Origin: Oscillospiraceae bacterium
GTDB taxonomy: Bacteria > Bacillota > Clostridia > Oscillospirales > Acutalibacteraceae
Length of the DNA stretch: 64,000 nucleotides
Direction of reading: 5' to 3'
NCBI GenBank assembly: GCA_015065765.1
Contig: SVPP01000001.1
Coordinates: 62,001 to 126,000 of the forward strand
Shown piece after piece: positions 16,436 through 25,764 of the stretch. The position numbers and the translations under genes were made by a program. The notes below the pieces were generated by a model, which was given only the letters and a program-made list of their open reading frames with translations, did no database searches and had not been told where the DNA came from. Position 1 is the stretch's first letter; the number at the start of each line of letters is the position of its first letter.

Positions 16436-18088
16436 TTATTTTTCCTCAGCAACCTGAGGGGGATTGGGAATATAGAAAGCAATGTTGATAGCATGGTCAG
16501 CGACACGTTCAAAGTCGGTGATTGTATTGATAAAGAGCATGCCTGCTTTTGTATCGCATTTACCTTTATTCATGCGCTTGATGTGGTTGTCATTAGCTTC
16601 GTCATGAAGGTCGTCAATATATTCCTCAAGGTCAACTGCAGCCTTTGCTTCCTCAACAGTAGCAGACTGGTTTTTGAAGATGTTGATTGATTTATCAAGA
16701 AGCTTTTCAATGTTATCAATCATGATATTTAATTCACTGATAGCATCTTCAGAAAGCACCGGTTTGTTGTCTCTTCTGTAAATTGTAGCTTCTGCAAGGT
16801 TTGTTGCATGGTCACCGATACGCTCAATGTCAGTTACTGCATGGAAAAGGCTACTGATATATTCTGAGTCCTGTTCGCTGATATCAAGGTTGTTGATTTT
16901 GACAAGGTAGGGTGTGATGCTATGGTTGAGGAAGTTGATTACTTCTTCGGTGTTTTCAATTTCATCAAGTTCCGTGTCATCAATATTAATAAAAGCTTTG
17001 GCTGCTTTTATGAAGTTTTCTTTTGCAAGCTCAGCCATTCTGATAACTTCGTTACCTGCTTGCTTTACAGCAAGGGGAGGAGTTGAAAGAATACGTTCAT
17101 CAAGATACGAAAGCTGAGGTGTTTTTGAAAGCTTGTCCTCTTTGTCGGGGATAAGCCGACGTGAAAGAGCAACAATTTTGTTTGAGAAGGGGAAGAGAAT
17201 TAAAGTGCTGACAACGTTGAAGATAATGTGTGCTGCAGAAATCTGAACCACAGTATCGTCACTTATCATCTTGAGAAGCTCCACATAAGGAGTGAAGAGA
17301 GAAATAAGAACAAATATAACTGTGCCAAGTACATTGAACAAGAAATGTATAACAGCGGCACGTTTTGAATTTGTTTTACTTCCTGCTGCTGAGAGGAGTG
17401 CTGTAACGCATGTACCGATATTCTGTCCGAAAAGAACGAAAACTGCAAATTCAATAGGTACAAGACCTTTAAGAGCAAGTGCCTGTAAAATACCGATACT
17501 TGCTGATGAACTCTGAATGACAGCAGTGAAAACAAGACCTACAAGAATACCGATCATCGGGTTTTCTTTTGCTCCAACCATGAGATCGATGAAAAACGGT
17601 GAATCCCTGAGTGGCTCCATAGCTGTCGACATTGTGTCCATACCTATGAAGAGCAGACCGAAACCTGCAATAATCTCGCCAATGTGAGTGAGAAATTTTT
17701 TCTTTGCAAAAACAAGAAGCGCAGCACCGCCAAAAACAAAGATAGGAGCTATTTCAGATAAATCAAGCGCAATAAGTACACTGGTAACAGTAGTACCGAT
17801 GTTTGCACCCATGATAACACCTGTTGCTTGCACAAGGTTCATAAGTCCTGCATTTACAAAGCCGACAACCATAACAGTTGTTGCGGATGAGCTCTGAATC
17901 AACGCTGTTACAATAACACCAATAAGTACAGCCATGAATTTATTAGATGTTACTTTGTCAAGCATTGATTTAAGTTTGCTTCCGGCAGCCATCTCAAGAC
18001 CTTGACCCATGATTTTAATACCGTAGAGGAAAAGTCCTACTCCGCCAAGAAATACAACAAAATCTAATATACCCATAATTATCACCAT
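16436..18088 (-). CDS. Na+/phosphate cotransporter family protein with PhoU domain
   Basis: The 550-residue membrane protein has two Na/Pi-cotransporter repeats, each with the QSSSA signature (ALIQSSSATTVMVVGFVNAG and AVIQSSSASIGILQALALKG) and about eight membrane segments in residues 1-310. A PhoU-like helical domain fills the cytoplasmic C-terminus (about 340-545; HAVTDIERIGDHATNLAEATI, DFERVADHAINIA). It is likely to import phosphate or a related anion with sodium. ATG 18088 or 18076 could start it; GGTGAT upstream favours 18076. Confidence 0.92.
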   Translation of the reverse strand: MVIIMGILDFVVFLGGVGLFLYGIKIMGQGLEMAAGSKLKSMLDKVTSNKFMAVLIGVIVTALIQSSSATTVMVVGFVNAGLMNLVQATGVIMGANIGTTVTSVLIALDLSEIAPIFVFGGAALLVFAKKKFLTHIGEIIAGFGLLFIGMDTMSTAMEPLRDSPFFIDLMVGAKENPMIGILVGLVFTAVIQSSSASIGILQALALKGLVPIEFAVFVLFGQNIGTCVTALLSAAGSKTNSKRAAVIHFLFNVLGTVIFVLISLFTPYVELLKMISDDTVVQISAAHIIFNVVSTLILFPFSNKIVALSRRLIPDKEDKLSKTPQLSYLDERILSTPPLAVKQAGNEVIRMAELAKENFIKAAKAFINIDDTELDEIENTEEVINFLNHSITPYLVKINNLDISEQDSEYISSLFHAVTDIERIGDHATNLAEATIYRRDNKPVLSEDAISELNIMIDNIEKLLDKSINIFKNQSATVEEAKAAVDLEEYIDDLHDEANDNHIKRMNKGKCDTKAGMLFINTITDFERVADHAINIAFYIPNPPQVAEEK

Positions 18089-18112
18089 TTTTCCGAGATT
18101 TTGTACAGCTTC

Positions 18113-18141
18113 ATTTTATATTGAAAAAAAATTAAAGTCAA
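18113..18141 (-). promoter_or_regulatory. Sigma-A type promoter of the Na/Pi transporter
   Basis: On the minus strand TTGACT (18141-18136) and TAAAAT (18118-18113) are 17 bases apart, upstream of the transporter start. Confidence 0.7.
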
Positions 18142-18265
18142 CATTAAAATTCCAGTTTAAGTCGCAAAATAAGGATAAAATTTAATTTATATTAGTTTGC
18201 ACAAAATTAATTGAAAACTGTTAAAAAACTTTTAAAAAATAAAAGAAAAAAATCTCAACTTTCTA

Positions 18266-18294
18266 TTGACAGAAAGAAATATCTCTGTTATAAT
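18266..18294 (+). promoter_or_regulatory. Strong sigma-A promoter of the tRNA pair
   Basis: Consensus TTGACA (18266-18271) and TATAAT (18289-18294) have the optimal 17-base spacing, about 90 bases ahead of tRNA-His. The 18142-18265 stretch before it is very AT-rich and holds no ORF that I can support. Confidence 0.88.
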
Positions 18295-18382
18295 TATGTA
18301 CGTTGTTTACGGAATATTTGTATTGCCACAATAATTTCCGACGATGTCGGCGGGTATTCCAAAAAATAAATATGTTTTATTT

Positions 18383-18460
18383 GGTGGATGTAGCTCAGTT
18401 GGTTAGAGTGCCAGGTTGTGGCCCTGGAGGTCGTCGGTTCGACCCCGATCATCCACCCCA
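18383..18460 (+). tRNA. tRNA-His (anticodon GTG)
   Basis: A full cloverleaf is seen: acceptor GTGGATG pairs with CATCCAC, an extra 5' G (18383) faces the discriminator C as is diagnostic of tRNA-His, the D arm is AGCTCAGTTGGTTAGAG, the anticodon stem is CCAGG/CCTGG with GTG at 18418-18420, and the T arm contains GGTTCGACC. The CCA end is encoded. Confidence 0.97.
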
Positions 18461-18492
18461 TTTTTTTGTCTATTTTTAAAATTTTTATATAT

Positions 18493-18567
18493 TGGGGTGT
18501 CGCCAAGTGGTAAGGCACCGGACTTTGACTCCGTTATCCGCTGGTTCGAATCCAGCCATCCCAGCCA
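18493..18567 (+). tRNA. tRNA-Gln (anticodon TTG)
   Basis: Acceptor TGGGGTG pairs with CATCCCA (one G-T pair), the D arm reads GCCAAGTGGTAAGGC, the anticodon stem CCGGA/TCCG-side loop presents TTG, and the T arm contains CTGGTTCGAATCCAG. The discriminator is G and CCA is encoded. Confidence 0.97.
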
Positions 18568-18568
18568 G

Positions 18569-18606
18569 AAATCGACAATCTTCTGCAGAGGGTTGTCGAT
18601 TTTTTG
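18569..18606 (+). terminator. Terminator of the tRNA operon
   Basis: AAATCGACAA (18569-18578) pairs with TTGTCGATTT (18593-18602), followed by a T run, directly after the tRNA-Gln CCA end. Confidence 0.92.
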
Positions 18607-18655
18607 TTTTCCAAATACAGCTAAGGATATATATGCAATTAAATTATAATTTTTA

Positions 18656-18684
18656 TTGATTTAATCATTCATTTATATTATAAT
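18656..18684 (+). promoter_or_regulatory. Sigma-A type promoter of the glucuronate operon
   Basis: TTGATT (18656-18661) and TATAAT (18679-18684) are 17 bases apart, 25 bases before the GxGYxYP gene. I see no clear operator or cre-like palindrome around it. Confidence 0.75.
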
Positions 18685-18709
18685 AAATCTAATAGCAAGG
18701 GGGAGTTGT

Positions 18710-20389
18710 ATGCTTGAATCAATTACTGCTTTTTTTACGAGTGTTATTTTGCTTTTTATAAGTTTTTTTACTCCATCAGTTCCCTCAGCAATGCCTGAGG
18801 AAGAGTTAAAAAATATTCCGTCTTATTTTGAAAAATTAGAGCTTCCGAATAAATTGTATGTCATTGATGTCGGTACCTTCGGTGGCGTGGATAAATTTCA
18901 CATGACAGTTTGCCTGCAGGGACTTGTTGCTAAGGATAAACCGCAGATTTTTATTAAAACAAACAGTACCGATTCTTACTATCTTGATAAGATTGAAAAA
19001 AGCGGTATTGAGATTGTTTATACTGATGATGACGGAAACAGGTGGACTATCGAGACTCTTCTTGAAAAATTCAAATCATACATCGCAGATTCCGGATATG
19101 TTCTTTATCGGCAGAGTGAAGATGGTATAGGTCTTAATATGGCAACTAATTTGTCTACTGTTTATGGTTATCTTGCAGTGCCGGAGAGTCTTGAAAATCT
19201 CGCGATCAGTTCGGGTCTGACTATAAAAGAAGATTTTTCCGATGACAGGTATAATTCTATTTCTCAATTGAAAATTTACAATAAGTATAAAAATGAATTT
19301 AACAATAGTGCTGTAATTCATGCTCATTATGACATGAAAGGTTTGAGAGATCTTGCAATTCAGCAAGGCCTGTTTTGTTTTTTTGTGGATGATGATGTCG
19401 ACGGTACATGGTTCAGAAACTATGTGTTTAAAGAATCAGGTGACAATTCCCTTGTACTTGGTTGGGCGAAATATGAGGTTAAGTACGTAAGAAATGCCTC
19501 TCAAAACGGCAATCCCGTCATTCCCTCTGACCATTGTTACAATAACAGTTTTATTACTTCTTTTGATTGCGAATTGCCGAAACAGGCACATAATGAAGCC
19601 AAAACATACACAGATGAAAGTAAACACTACTGTGCATTGCTTTTCAGTGATGGGGATAATGTTCAGTGGATTCAGAACGGTTTTTCGGAATATTATCAGA
19701 AACTTGCCCTTGAAACGGACTTTCCCATGACATGGACATTTCCGCCGTTACTTCAGGAAATGTCGCCTGTTGCCTATAACAGAATAATTGAAGATTCAAC
19801 AATTAATGACTATTTTATTGCTGGTGTGTCGGGTGCAGGATATATCCATCCCTCAGAATACCCGTACAAGGCTCTTACGGAGTTTACTGATATAACTGCT
19901 TCTATGATGCTTAAAAGTAATCTTGAGTACGTATCTTTCCTTGATGACTTGCCTGAGAACGCCTTCAAAGAGGCACGACTTCTTGAAAGTTTTAAATATT
20001 TTGCGCGATATGACAGCATAAAAGGCGGTATTGTTTATCTTGATCCAGACAGATACATGAGTGGCAAAGGAAGTGTTTATTTTGTAGAGGATAAACCTTT
20101 TGTGTGTGCAAGACTTTCTTTATGGCACCCGAGTAATGAAAAGAGCGAAGTTACAAAAGATTGGATAGAGGACCAGGCAGAGATAGTGAACAGTTACAGT
20201 GCTGACATTCATTCCATAAATGGATACAGTGTTATTAACGTTCATCCGTGGTCAATGAGTATTGAAAATCTCGAGTATTTTGTGAACTGTCTTGATGATG
20301 ATGTAGTGCTTGTTACTGTTGATGAACTTCTGGAAATGATCAAGAAAAATGTTCCTCATAATAATGCAGAGGTGAATGAAATTGTTTAA
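18710..20389 (+). CDS. Secreted GxGYxYP-type putative glycosidase
   Basis: The 559-residue protein has an N-terminal signal peptide (hydrophobic residues about 5-22, likely cut near VPSA). It carries the GAGYIHP signature (in SGAGYIHPSEYP, about residue 379) that names the GxGYxYP family, together with LFSDGDNVQW, another conserved acidic motif of the family. The family is annotated as putative glycoside hydrolases of polysaccharide loci, but I know of no defined activity. It is the first gene of an operon for glucuronate breakdown, so release or processing of a uronic-acid-containing glycan outside the membrane is a reasonable inference. AAGGGGGAG precedes the ATG. Confidence 0.75.
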   Translation: MLESITAFFTSVILLFISFFTPSVPSAMPEEELKNIPSYFEKLELPNKLYVIDVGTFGGVDKFHMTVCLQGLVAKDKPQIFIKTNSTDSYYLDKIEKSGIEIVYTDDDGNRWTIETLLEKFKSYIADSGYVLYRQSEDGIGLNMATNLSTVYGYLAVPESLENLAISSGLTIKEDFSDDRYNSISQLKIYNKYKNEFNNSAVIHAHYDMKGLRDLAIQQGLFCFFVDDDVDGTWFRNYVFKESGDNSLVLGWAKYEVKYVRNASQNGNPVIPSDHCYNNSFITSFDCELPKQAHNEAKTYTDESKHYCALLFSDGDNVQWIQNGFSEYYQKLALETDFPMTWTFPPLLQEMSPVAYNRIIEDSTINDYFIAGVSGAGYIHPSEYPYKALTEFTDITASMMLKSNLEYVSFLDDLPENAFKEARLLESFKYFARYDSIKGGIVYLDPDRYMSGKGSVYFVEDKPFVCARLSLWHPSNEKSEVTKDWIEDQAEIVNSYSADIHSINGYSVINVHPWSMSIENLEYFVNCLDDDVVLVTVDELLEMIKKNVPHNNAEVNEIV

Positions 20390-21812
20390 AAAACTGAAAG
20401 AAACTCCACTTGGCTGGGAAACAGAGTCAAAGGAAAGAAAAAGTTATTATATTTATTTTGCAGGGCAGAATATGATTTACAGCCTTGTGTCAACCTTCCT
20501 CGTAACATATCTCATGTTTCAGGGTGTAAATCTTGCAAAAGCAGGTACAATTATGCTTCTTGTAAAGATATGGGATGCTGTAAATGATGCAATTTTTGGT
20601 GTAATTTTCGACTCTGTCAGATTCAGAAGCGGTAAAAAGTATTTACCCTGGCTGAAAATATCAACCGTACTTATTCCGATTTCAACGCTGCTTTTGTTTC
20701 TAATTCCGAAGAGCAGTGGTGAAACACTGAAGCTTGTATGGTTTGCAGTTGCATATATCTGCTGGGATACAGCATATACACTCTGTGATGTTCCGATTTA
20801 CGGGGTTATCACTTCAATGACAAAAAATATGGATGAGAGAAACAGTATGCTTTCATATAAAAGCATCTGGGGCGGTGTAGGTACAGCGATTACAACACTT
20901 TTAGCAAATGTTCTTGTAAGTCAGAAGGTTAATTCAAACTATAGCGTTGTCGCAGTTGTTGTATGTATTTTTGCTGTTGCGACAATGGTCCCTGTTTTGT
21001 TCTCTATAAAAGAAAGATATAATTCTGTCGATGAAGAAGCGTTCACAATCAGAAAAATGTTCAGTTATCTGTTTAAAAATAAATATTTGCTGATTTATTA
21101 TATCGGATTCTTCTTCTATTCAGCTCTTAATGTAAGTGCAGCATTTAATATTTTCGTATCATACTATATTTTCAATAATGAGCTTTTTGCGCTTGTTGTT
21201 GGTGCAATCGGTGTTGCTCCACAGCTTATTTTCTCGCTTCTTGTTCCCAGAATGCTTAAGAAAATTGACAAGACTAAGCTTATGATGCTGTGTAATATTC
21301 TTAATGTAGTTCTCAGCGTTATAATCTGGCTTGTGGGTAAACAGAATATTATCGTGTATATTGTCCTGTCTACACTCAGAGCAATACCTCTCGGCATATA
21401 TGGCGTTATCATGTTTATGTTTACACCTGACTGTGCAGAGTACGGCAAATATACATCAGGTATTGAGGCCAACGGTATTACCTTTGCGATCCAGACATTC
21501 ATGGTAAAGCTTACAGCGGCTATTTCAGGTGCTTTGGGTATGTTCCTTCTTGGTCTTAAATCAACCGGTTGGATCAGCATTGAGGTTGAAAACTTCCAGG
21601 AATTATCATCTTCAGGAGTAACACAGTCTGCTCATGCACTTGACGTCCTTTGGTTCATTTATGTAATAGTTCCTGCAATAGGCAGCTTACTCGGTCTCAT
21701 TGTCTGGAAATTCTATAAACTTAATGATAAAGATGTTCAGATTATGGCGGATTGTAATGCTGAAAAAATTACACGCGAAGAGGCTGAAAAGCTTCTTAGC
21801 AGAAAATATTAA
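20376..21812 (+). CDS. GPH-type sugar:cation symporter (MFS)
   Basis: The 478-residue membrane protein has about 12 hydrophobic segments and the glycoside-pentoside-hexuronide family look: NMIYSLVSTFLVTYLM near the N-terminus, VKIWDAVNDAIFGVIFDSVRFRSGKKYLPWL in loop 2-3, and DCAEYGKYTSGIEANGITFAIQTFMVKL late in the protein. Its genes-in-common (uxaC, uxuA, eda) point to a hexuronide or hexuronate as substrate. It overlaps the previous gene by 14 bases, so the two are probably co-translated. Confidence 0.9.
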   Translation: MKLFKKLKETPLGWETESKERKSYYIYFAGQNMIYSLVSTFLVTYLMFQGVNLAKAGTIMLLVKIWDAVNDAIFGVIFDSVRFRSGKKYLPWLKISTVLIPISTLLLFLIPKSSGETLKLVWFAVAYICWDTAYTLCDVPIYGVITSMTKNMDERNSMLSYKSIWGGVGTAITTLLANVLVSQKVNSNYSVVAVVVCIFAVATMVPVLFSIKERYNSVDEEAFTIRKMFSYLFKNKYLLIYYIGFFFYSALNVSAAFNIFVSYYIFNNELFALVVGAIGVAPQLIFSLLVPRMLKKIDKTKLMMLCNILNVVLSVIIWLVGKQNIIVYIVLSTLRAIPLGIYGVIMFMFTPDCAEYGKYTSGIEANGITFAIQTFMVKLTAAISGALGMFLLGLKSTGWISIEVENFQELSSSGVTQSAHALDVLWFIYVIVPAIGSLLGLIVWKFYKLNDKDVQIMADCNAEKITREEAEKLLSRKY

Positions 21813-21830
21813 GAGAGAGGGGAGCTTACA

Positions 21831-23210
21831 TTGAATAAAAGTTTCTATGGAGAAAATGTTTTCATTGAAAATGCTGCGGCGGAAATGATTTATAATAAGG
21901 TTAAAGATTTGCCGATTATAGACTATCATTGTCATCTTCAACCAAAAGAAATTTTTGAAGATAAACCCTTTGATAATATCGGTGAAATCTGGCTCGGCGG
22001 TGACCACTATAAGTGGCGTCTCATGAGAAGCGTGGGAATTGATGAAGAGTATATTACTGGCAGTGCATCATGGAAAGAAAAATTCATGAAATATGCAGAG
22101 GCAATTGAACTCTCTCTCGGAAATCCGCTTTATCATTGGTCACATATGGAATTGAAGCAGTTTTTCGGAATAAACGAACCTTTGACTTCGGAAAATGCCG
22201 AAGAAATCTGGGACAAAGCAAATACTGTAATAAAGGAAACTTCTATGTCTCCGAGAAAGCTTATTGCTGATTCCAATGTTGAATATATTGCCACAACTGA
22301 TGATATTATCGATACACTTGAATACCATAAGCTTATTGCTGAAGATGAGTCAATTGCTGCAAAAGTTTGTCCCTCATTCAGAACTGACAATTTATTCCTC
22401 TATACAGCAGACGGATATAAAGAATATATTCAGAAACTTTCTGAGTGTTCAGGAATTGAAGTTGTTGATTTGACTTCACTTAAAACGGCACTTAAGAACA
22501 GAGTTGAGTTTTTTGTTTCAATGGGGTGCAAAATGACTGATGTTGGTATCGAAAGATTTCCTGAATACATCGGAAGTGATGCAGAAGCGGACAGTTCATT
22601 CAAAAAAGCTCTTTCAGGCGAACTTCTTACGGAGAAAGAATATGATGCATTCATTTCAAATCTCTATGTTTTCCTCGGTGATCTCTACAAAAAGTATAAG
22701 CTTGTTATGCAGCTTCATCTTGCTGTAAAGAGAAATGCATCCACAAAACTTTTTGAAAAACTCGGCAGAGATGTTGGCGGTGACTGCGTCGGCAATCCTA
22801 TTAAAGCGTCTTCAATTACAGCTTTGCTTGATAAAATGGAAATGGAAGATAAACTTCCTGACACTATTGTCTATACACTCAATCCTACTGTTTACTATGA
22901 AATTGCAACAGGTATCCGTTCATTCAGAAATGTTTCACTTGGTGCTGCATGGTGGTTCTGTGATAACCTGAGCGGTATTAAAAAGCAGATTGAGGTTTAC
23001 AGCGAAACTGCAGCAATAGGAACTTTCTACGGAATGCTTACAGACAGCAGAAGCTTCCTTTCATATGCAAGACATGATTATTTCAGAAGAATTCTTTCTT
23101 CTGCTCTTGGCGTAGCTGTTGAAAACGGAGAGTTTGCACCTGCAGAGAGTGCTGTGAAAATTGCGGAAAAAATTTGTTATTATAATATTAAGGACAAACT
23201 TGAAGAATAA
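21831..23210 (+). CDS. uxaC: Glucuronate isomerase
   Basis: Converts D-glucuronate to D-fructuronate (or galacturonate to tagaturonate). The 459-residue protein has the metal-binding IDYHCHLQP motif near residue 30, GDHYKWRLMRSVG, MQLHLAVKRN and SYARHDYFRRIL, all typical of UxaC. The start is TTG 21831 after GAGAGGGGAG. It is the third gene of the operon. Confidence 0.96.
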   Translation: MNKSFYGENVFIENAAAEMIYNKVKDLPIIDYHCHLQPKEIFEDKPFDNIGEIWLGGDHYKWRLMRSVGIDEEYITGSASWKEKFMKYAEAIELSLGNPLYHWSHMELKQFFGINEPLTSENAEEIWDKANTVIKETSMSPRKLIADSNVEYIATTDDIIDTLEYHKLIAEDESIAAKVCPSFRTDNLFLYTADGYKEYIQKLSECSGIEVVDLTSLKTALKNRVEFFVSMGCKMTDVGIERFPEYIGSDAEADSSFKKALSGELLTEKEYDAFISNLYVFLGDLYKKYKLVMQLHLAVKRNASTKLFEKLGRDVGGDCVGNPIKASSITALLDKMEMEDKLPDTIVYTLNPTVYYEIATGIRSFRNVSLGAAWWFCDNLSGIKKQIEVYSETAAIGTFYGMLTDSRSFLSYARHDYFRRILSSALGVAVENGEFAPAESAVKIAEKICYYNIKDKLEE

Positions 23211-23235
23211 TTGAAGTAAAAGGAGATGAAGAACC

Positions 23236-24276
23236 ATGAAAATGACATTCAGATGGTATGGTGATAGTGATCCTGTAACACTTGACCATATTAGACAAAT
23301 TCCTATGATGACAGGTATTGTTTCAGCAGTTTATGATGTGCCTGCAGGTGGTGTCTGGTCAAGAGAAAGTATTGCTGAACTTAAGAAAAAAGCAAACGAC
23401 AAAGGTCTTGAATTCGAGGTTGTTGAAAGTGTACCCGTGCCCGAAGATATTAAACTTGGTAACGAAAAGGCACCTCAGCTTATAGAAAACTATTGCGAAA
23501 ACATCAGAAGACTTGGTGAAGCAGGAGTTAAGTGCATCTGCTATAACTTTATGCCTGTTTTTGACTGGCTCAGAAGCGAACTTGAACACATTCATGCTGA
23601 CGGTTCAAATGGTCTTGCGTATGATGAGGAAACTGTTCTTTCAATGAATCCTCTTACAAGTGAGCTTTCGCTTCCCGGATGGGATGAAAGCTATACTAAA
23701 GAACAACTTAAAGATCTTCTTAAACAGTACGAAGATCTTGGTGAAGAAAAACTTTGGGAAAACGTAAAAACATTCCTTGAGGCTGTAATTCCTGTTGCTG
23801 AGGAGTCGGGTGTTAAAATGGCTATTCATCCTGATGATCCGCCATGGGGTATTTTCGGGCTTCCGAGAATTATCACAAATGAAGAAAATCTTGACAGATT
23901 CCTGAAACTTGTTGATTCACCTGCAAACGGACTTACATTCTGCACAGGCTCACTCGGTGCAAGCGAAAAGAATGACCTTGTGAAAATGATAAGAAAATAT
24001 GAGGGCAGAATTCATTTTGCACATCTCAGAAATGTTAAACATCTCGGTGACAGACAGTTTATGGAAACAGCTCATCCTTCTTCATGTGGTTCTTTTGACA
24101 TGTATGAAATTGTAAAAGCTCTCCATGACAGTGGCTTTGAAGGCTATGTGCGTCCTGACCATGGCAGAATGATCTGGGGTGAAAAGGGCAGATACGGTTA
24201 TGGTTTGTTTGATAGGGCACTTGGTGCAACTTATCTCACAGGACTTATTGAAGCTGTCGAAAAATCATCGAAGTAA
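23236..24276 (+). CDS. uxuA: Mannonate dehydratase
   Basis: Dehydrates D-mannonate to 2-keto-3-deoxygluconate. The 346-residue TIM-barrel protein begins [14 protein letters not shown] and has [34 protein letters not shown] and [13 protein letters not shown], all UxuA signatures with metal-binding His and Asp residues. Length matches the family. AAGGAG precedes the ATG. Confidence 0.97.
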   Translation: MKMTFRWYGDSDPVTLDHIRQIPMMTGIVSAVYDVPAGGVWSRESIAELKKKANDKGLEFEVVESVPVPEDIKLGNEKAPQLIENYCENIRRLGEAGVKCICYNFMPVFDWLRSELEHIHADGSNGLAYDEETVLSMNPLTSELSLPGWDESYTKEQLKDLLKQYEDLGEEKLWENVKTFLEAVIPVAEESGVKMAIHPDDPPWGIFGLPRIITNEENLDRFLKLVDSPANGLTFCTGSLGASEKNDLVKMIRKYEGRIHFAHLRNVKHLGDRQFMETAHPSSCGSFDMYEIVKALHDSGFEGYVRPDHGRMIWGEKGRYGYGLFDRALGATYLTGLIEAVEKSSK

Positions 24277-24289
24277 GGAGAGAAAAATC

Positions 24290-25116
24290 ATGGGATCAAA
24301 AGTAATTGTAATTACAGGTGCAGGTGGCGTTCTTTGCGGAAACTTTGCAGTAGAGCTTGCAAAAGACGGCCACAAGGTTGCACTTCTTGACATCAATATT
24401 GACGCTGCAGAAAAGATTGCTTCTGAAATCAGAGCAAACGGCGGTGAAGCAATTGCTGTTAAAACTAATGTTCTTGATAAAGAAAGTCTTGAAAATGCTC
24501 ATACTAAGGTTCTTAATGCTTTTGGTAAATGTCAGATACTCATTAATGGTGCCGGCGGAAACAACCCGAGAGGAACTACCACAAACGAATATTTCAATCC
24601 CGAAGATATTGACAAAGAAGATGTAGTTTCATTCTTTGACCTTCAGCCCGAGGGTGTAAGCTTTGTTTTTGACTGAATTTCCTCGGTGTTCTTCTTCCTA
24701 CACAGGTTTTCGCTAAAGATTTCGTAATGGGTGAGAAAGGATGTATTCTCAACATTTCTTCAATGAACGCATATACTCCTCTCACAAAAATCCCTGCCTA
24801 CAGCGGTGCAAAAGCTGCAGTTTCTAACCTTACTCAGTGGCTTGCAGTTCACTTTGCAAATTCAGGTGTGAGAGTCAATGCAATCGCTCCCGGTTTCTTT
24901 GTAACAAATCAGAACAGAGGACTTCTCTTCAATGAAGACGGATCTCCCACTGCAAGAACAAATAAAATTCTGAACGCAACTCCTATGGGCAGATTCGGTG
25001 AAGCTAACGAGCTTATGGGTACAGTGAGATTCCTCCTTGATGACAGTGTTTCAAGCTTTATCACAGGTGTTGTTATTCCTATTGACGGCGGTTTCTCAGC
25101 ATATTCAGGCGTATAA
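24290..25116 (+). pseudogene. Frameshifted UxuB-like SDR dehydrogenase (fructuronate/mannonate)
   Basis: Reading from ATG 24290 (AAGGAG upstream) gives a Rossmann nucleotide-binding start (ITGAGGVLCGNFAVELAK) and NGAGGNNPRG, then hits TGA at 24674. The rest of the short-chain dehydrogenase continues in the -1 frame: [17 protein letters not shown], catalytic Ser in [15 protein letters not shown] with Tyr and Lys, and IDGGF at the end. Restoring one C at GAC(C)TGAAT (around 24673) joins the halves into a normal 275-residue enzyme. Position between uxuA and eda suggests it reduces fructuronate to mannonate. A TGA at 24670 in the second frame makes programmed slippage unlikely. It may be a true mutation or a sequencing error. 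Confidence 0.85.
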
Positions 25117-25131
25117 AAAGGAGAAGATAAA

Positions 25132-25749
25132 ATGACAAAAGAAAGAGTTATTGAAAGAATTAAGGACAAAGGTATTGTGGCTGTGGTCCGTGCTGAAAAT
25201 TCAGAAAAAGCATTTGATATTGTTGAAAAATGCATTGATGGCGGTATTGATGCGATTGAACTTACATTTTCAGTTCCCTTTGCTCACCATGTAATTGAAG
25301 ACCTTGCAAAAAAATATGGCGAAGAAATCGTTCTTGGTGCAGGTACTGTTCTTGATAGTGAAACTGCAAGAATTGCTCTTCTATCAGGTGCACAGTATAT
25401 TGTTTCACCTCATTTCAATCCTGAAGTTACAAAGCTTTGTAACAGATACAGAACAGCTTCTATGGCAGGCGTTCTTACGATTACAGAAGCTGTAACTGCT
25501 ATGGAAGCAGGAGTTGATGTTCTCAAACTATTCCCCGGTGACTTAAGCGGTCCCAGATTCATCAAAGACATTAAAGGTCCTCTTCCCTGGGTACAGATTA
25601 TGCCCACTGGCGGTGTTGATGCTGATAACGTAGGTGAATGGATTAAAGCAGGCGCAGTGGCAGTAGGTGCAGGCAGTTGTCTTACAAAAGGTGATATTAC
25701 TGCTAATGCCAAAGCGTTTATCGAAAACATCAAAAAAGCAAGAGCATAA
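25132..25749 (+). CDS. eda: KDPG/KHG aldolase
   Basis: Cleaves 2-keto-3-deoxy-6-phosphogluconate to pyruvate and glyceraldehyde 3-phosphate. The 205-residue class I aldolase has VVRAENSEKAFDIVEKCIDGGIDAIELTF in pieces near the N-terminus, LGAGTVLD, the Schiff-base lysine in DVLKLFPGD and MPTGGVDADNV. It follows the SDR by 15 bases. The kinase that makes KDPG from KDG is not in this window. Confidence 0.95.
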   Translation: MTKERVIERIKDKGIVAVVRAENSEKAFDIVEKCIDGGIDAIELTFSVPFAHHVIEDLAKKYGEEIVLGAGTVLDSETARIALLSGAQYIVSPHFNPEVTKLCNRYRTASMAGVLTITEAVTAMEAGVDVLKLFPGDLSGPRFIKDIKGPLPWVQIMPTGGVDADNVGEWIKAGAVAVGAGSCLTKGDITANAKAFIENIKKARA

Positions 25750-25764
25750 AGAAGGCGTATTATT

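Noticed and set aside
18294-18649. Short ORFs on both strands over the tRNA genes
   Set aside because: They overlap tRNA-His and tRNA-Gln and their conserved sequence is explained by the tRNAs.
24660-24680. Programmed frameshifting in the UxuB-like gene
   Set aside because: No slippery heptamer in the right phase, and a stop at 24670 in the second frame leaves almost no window for slippage.
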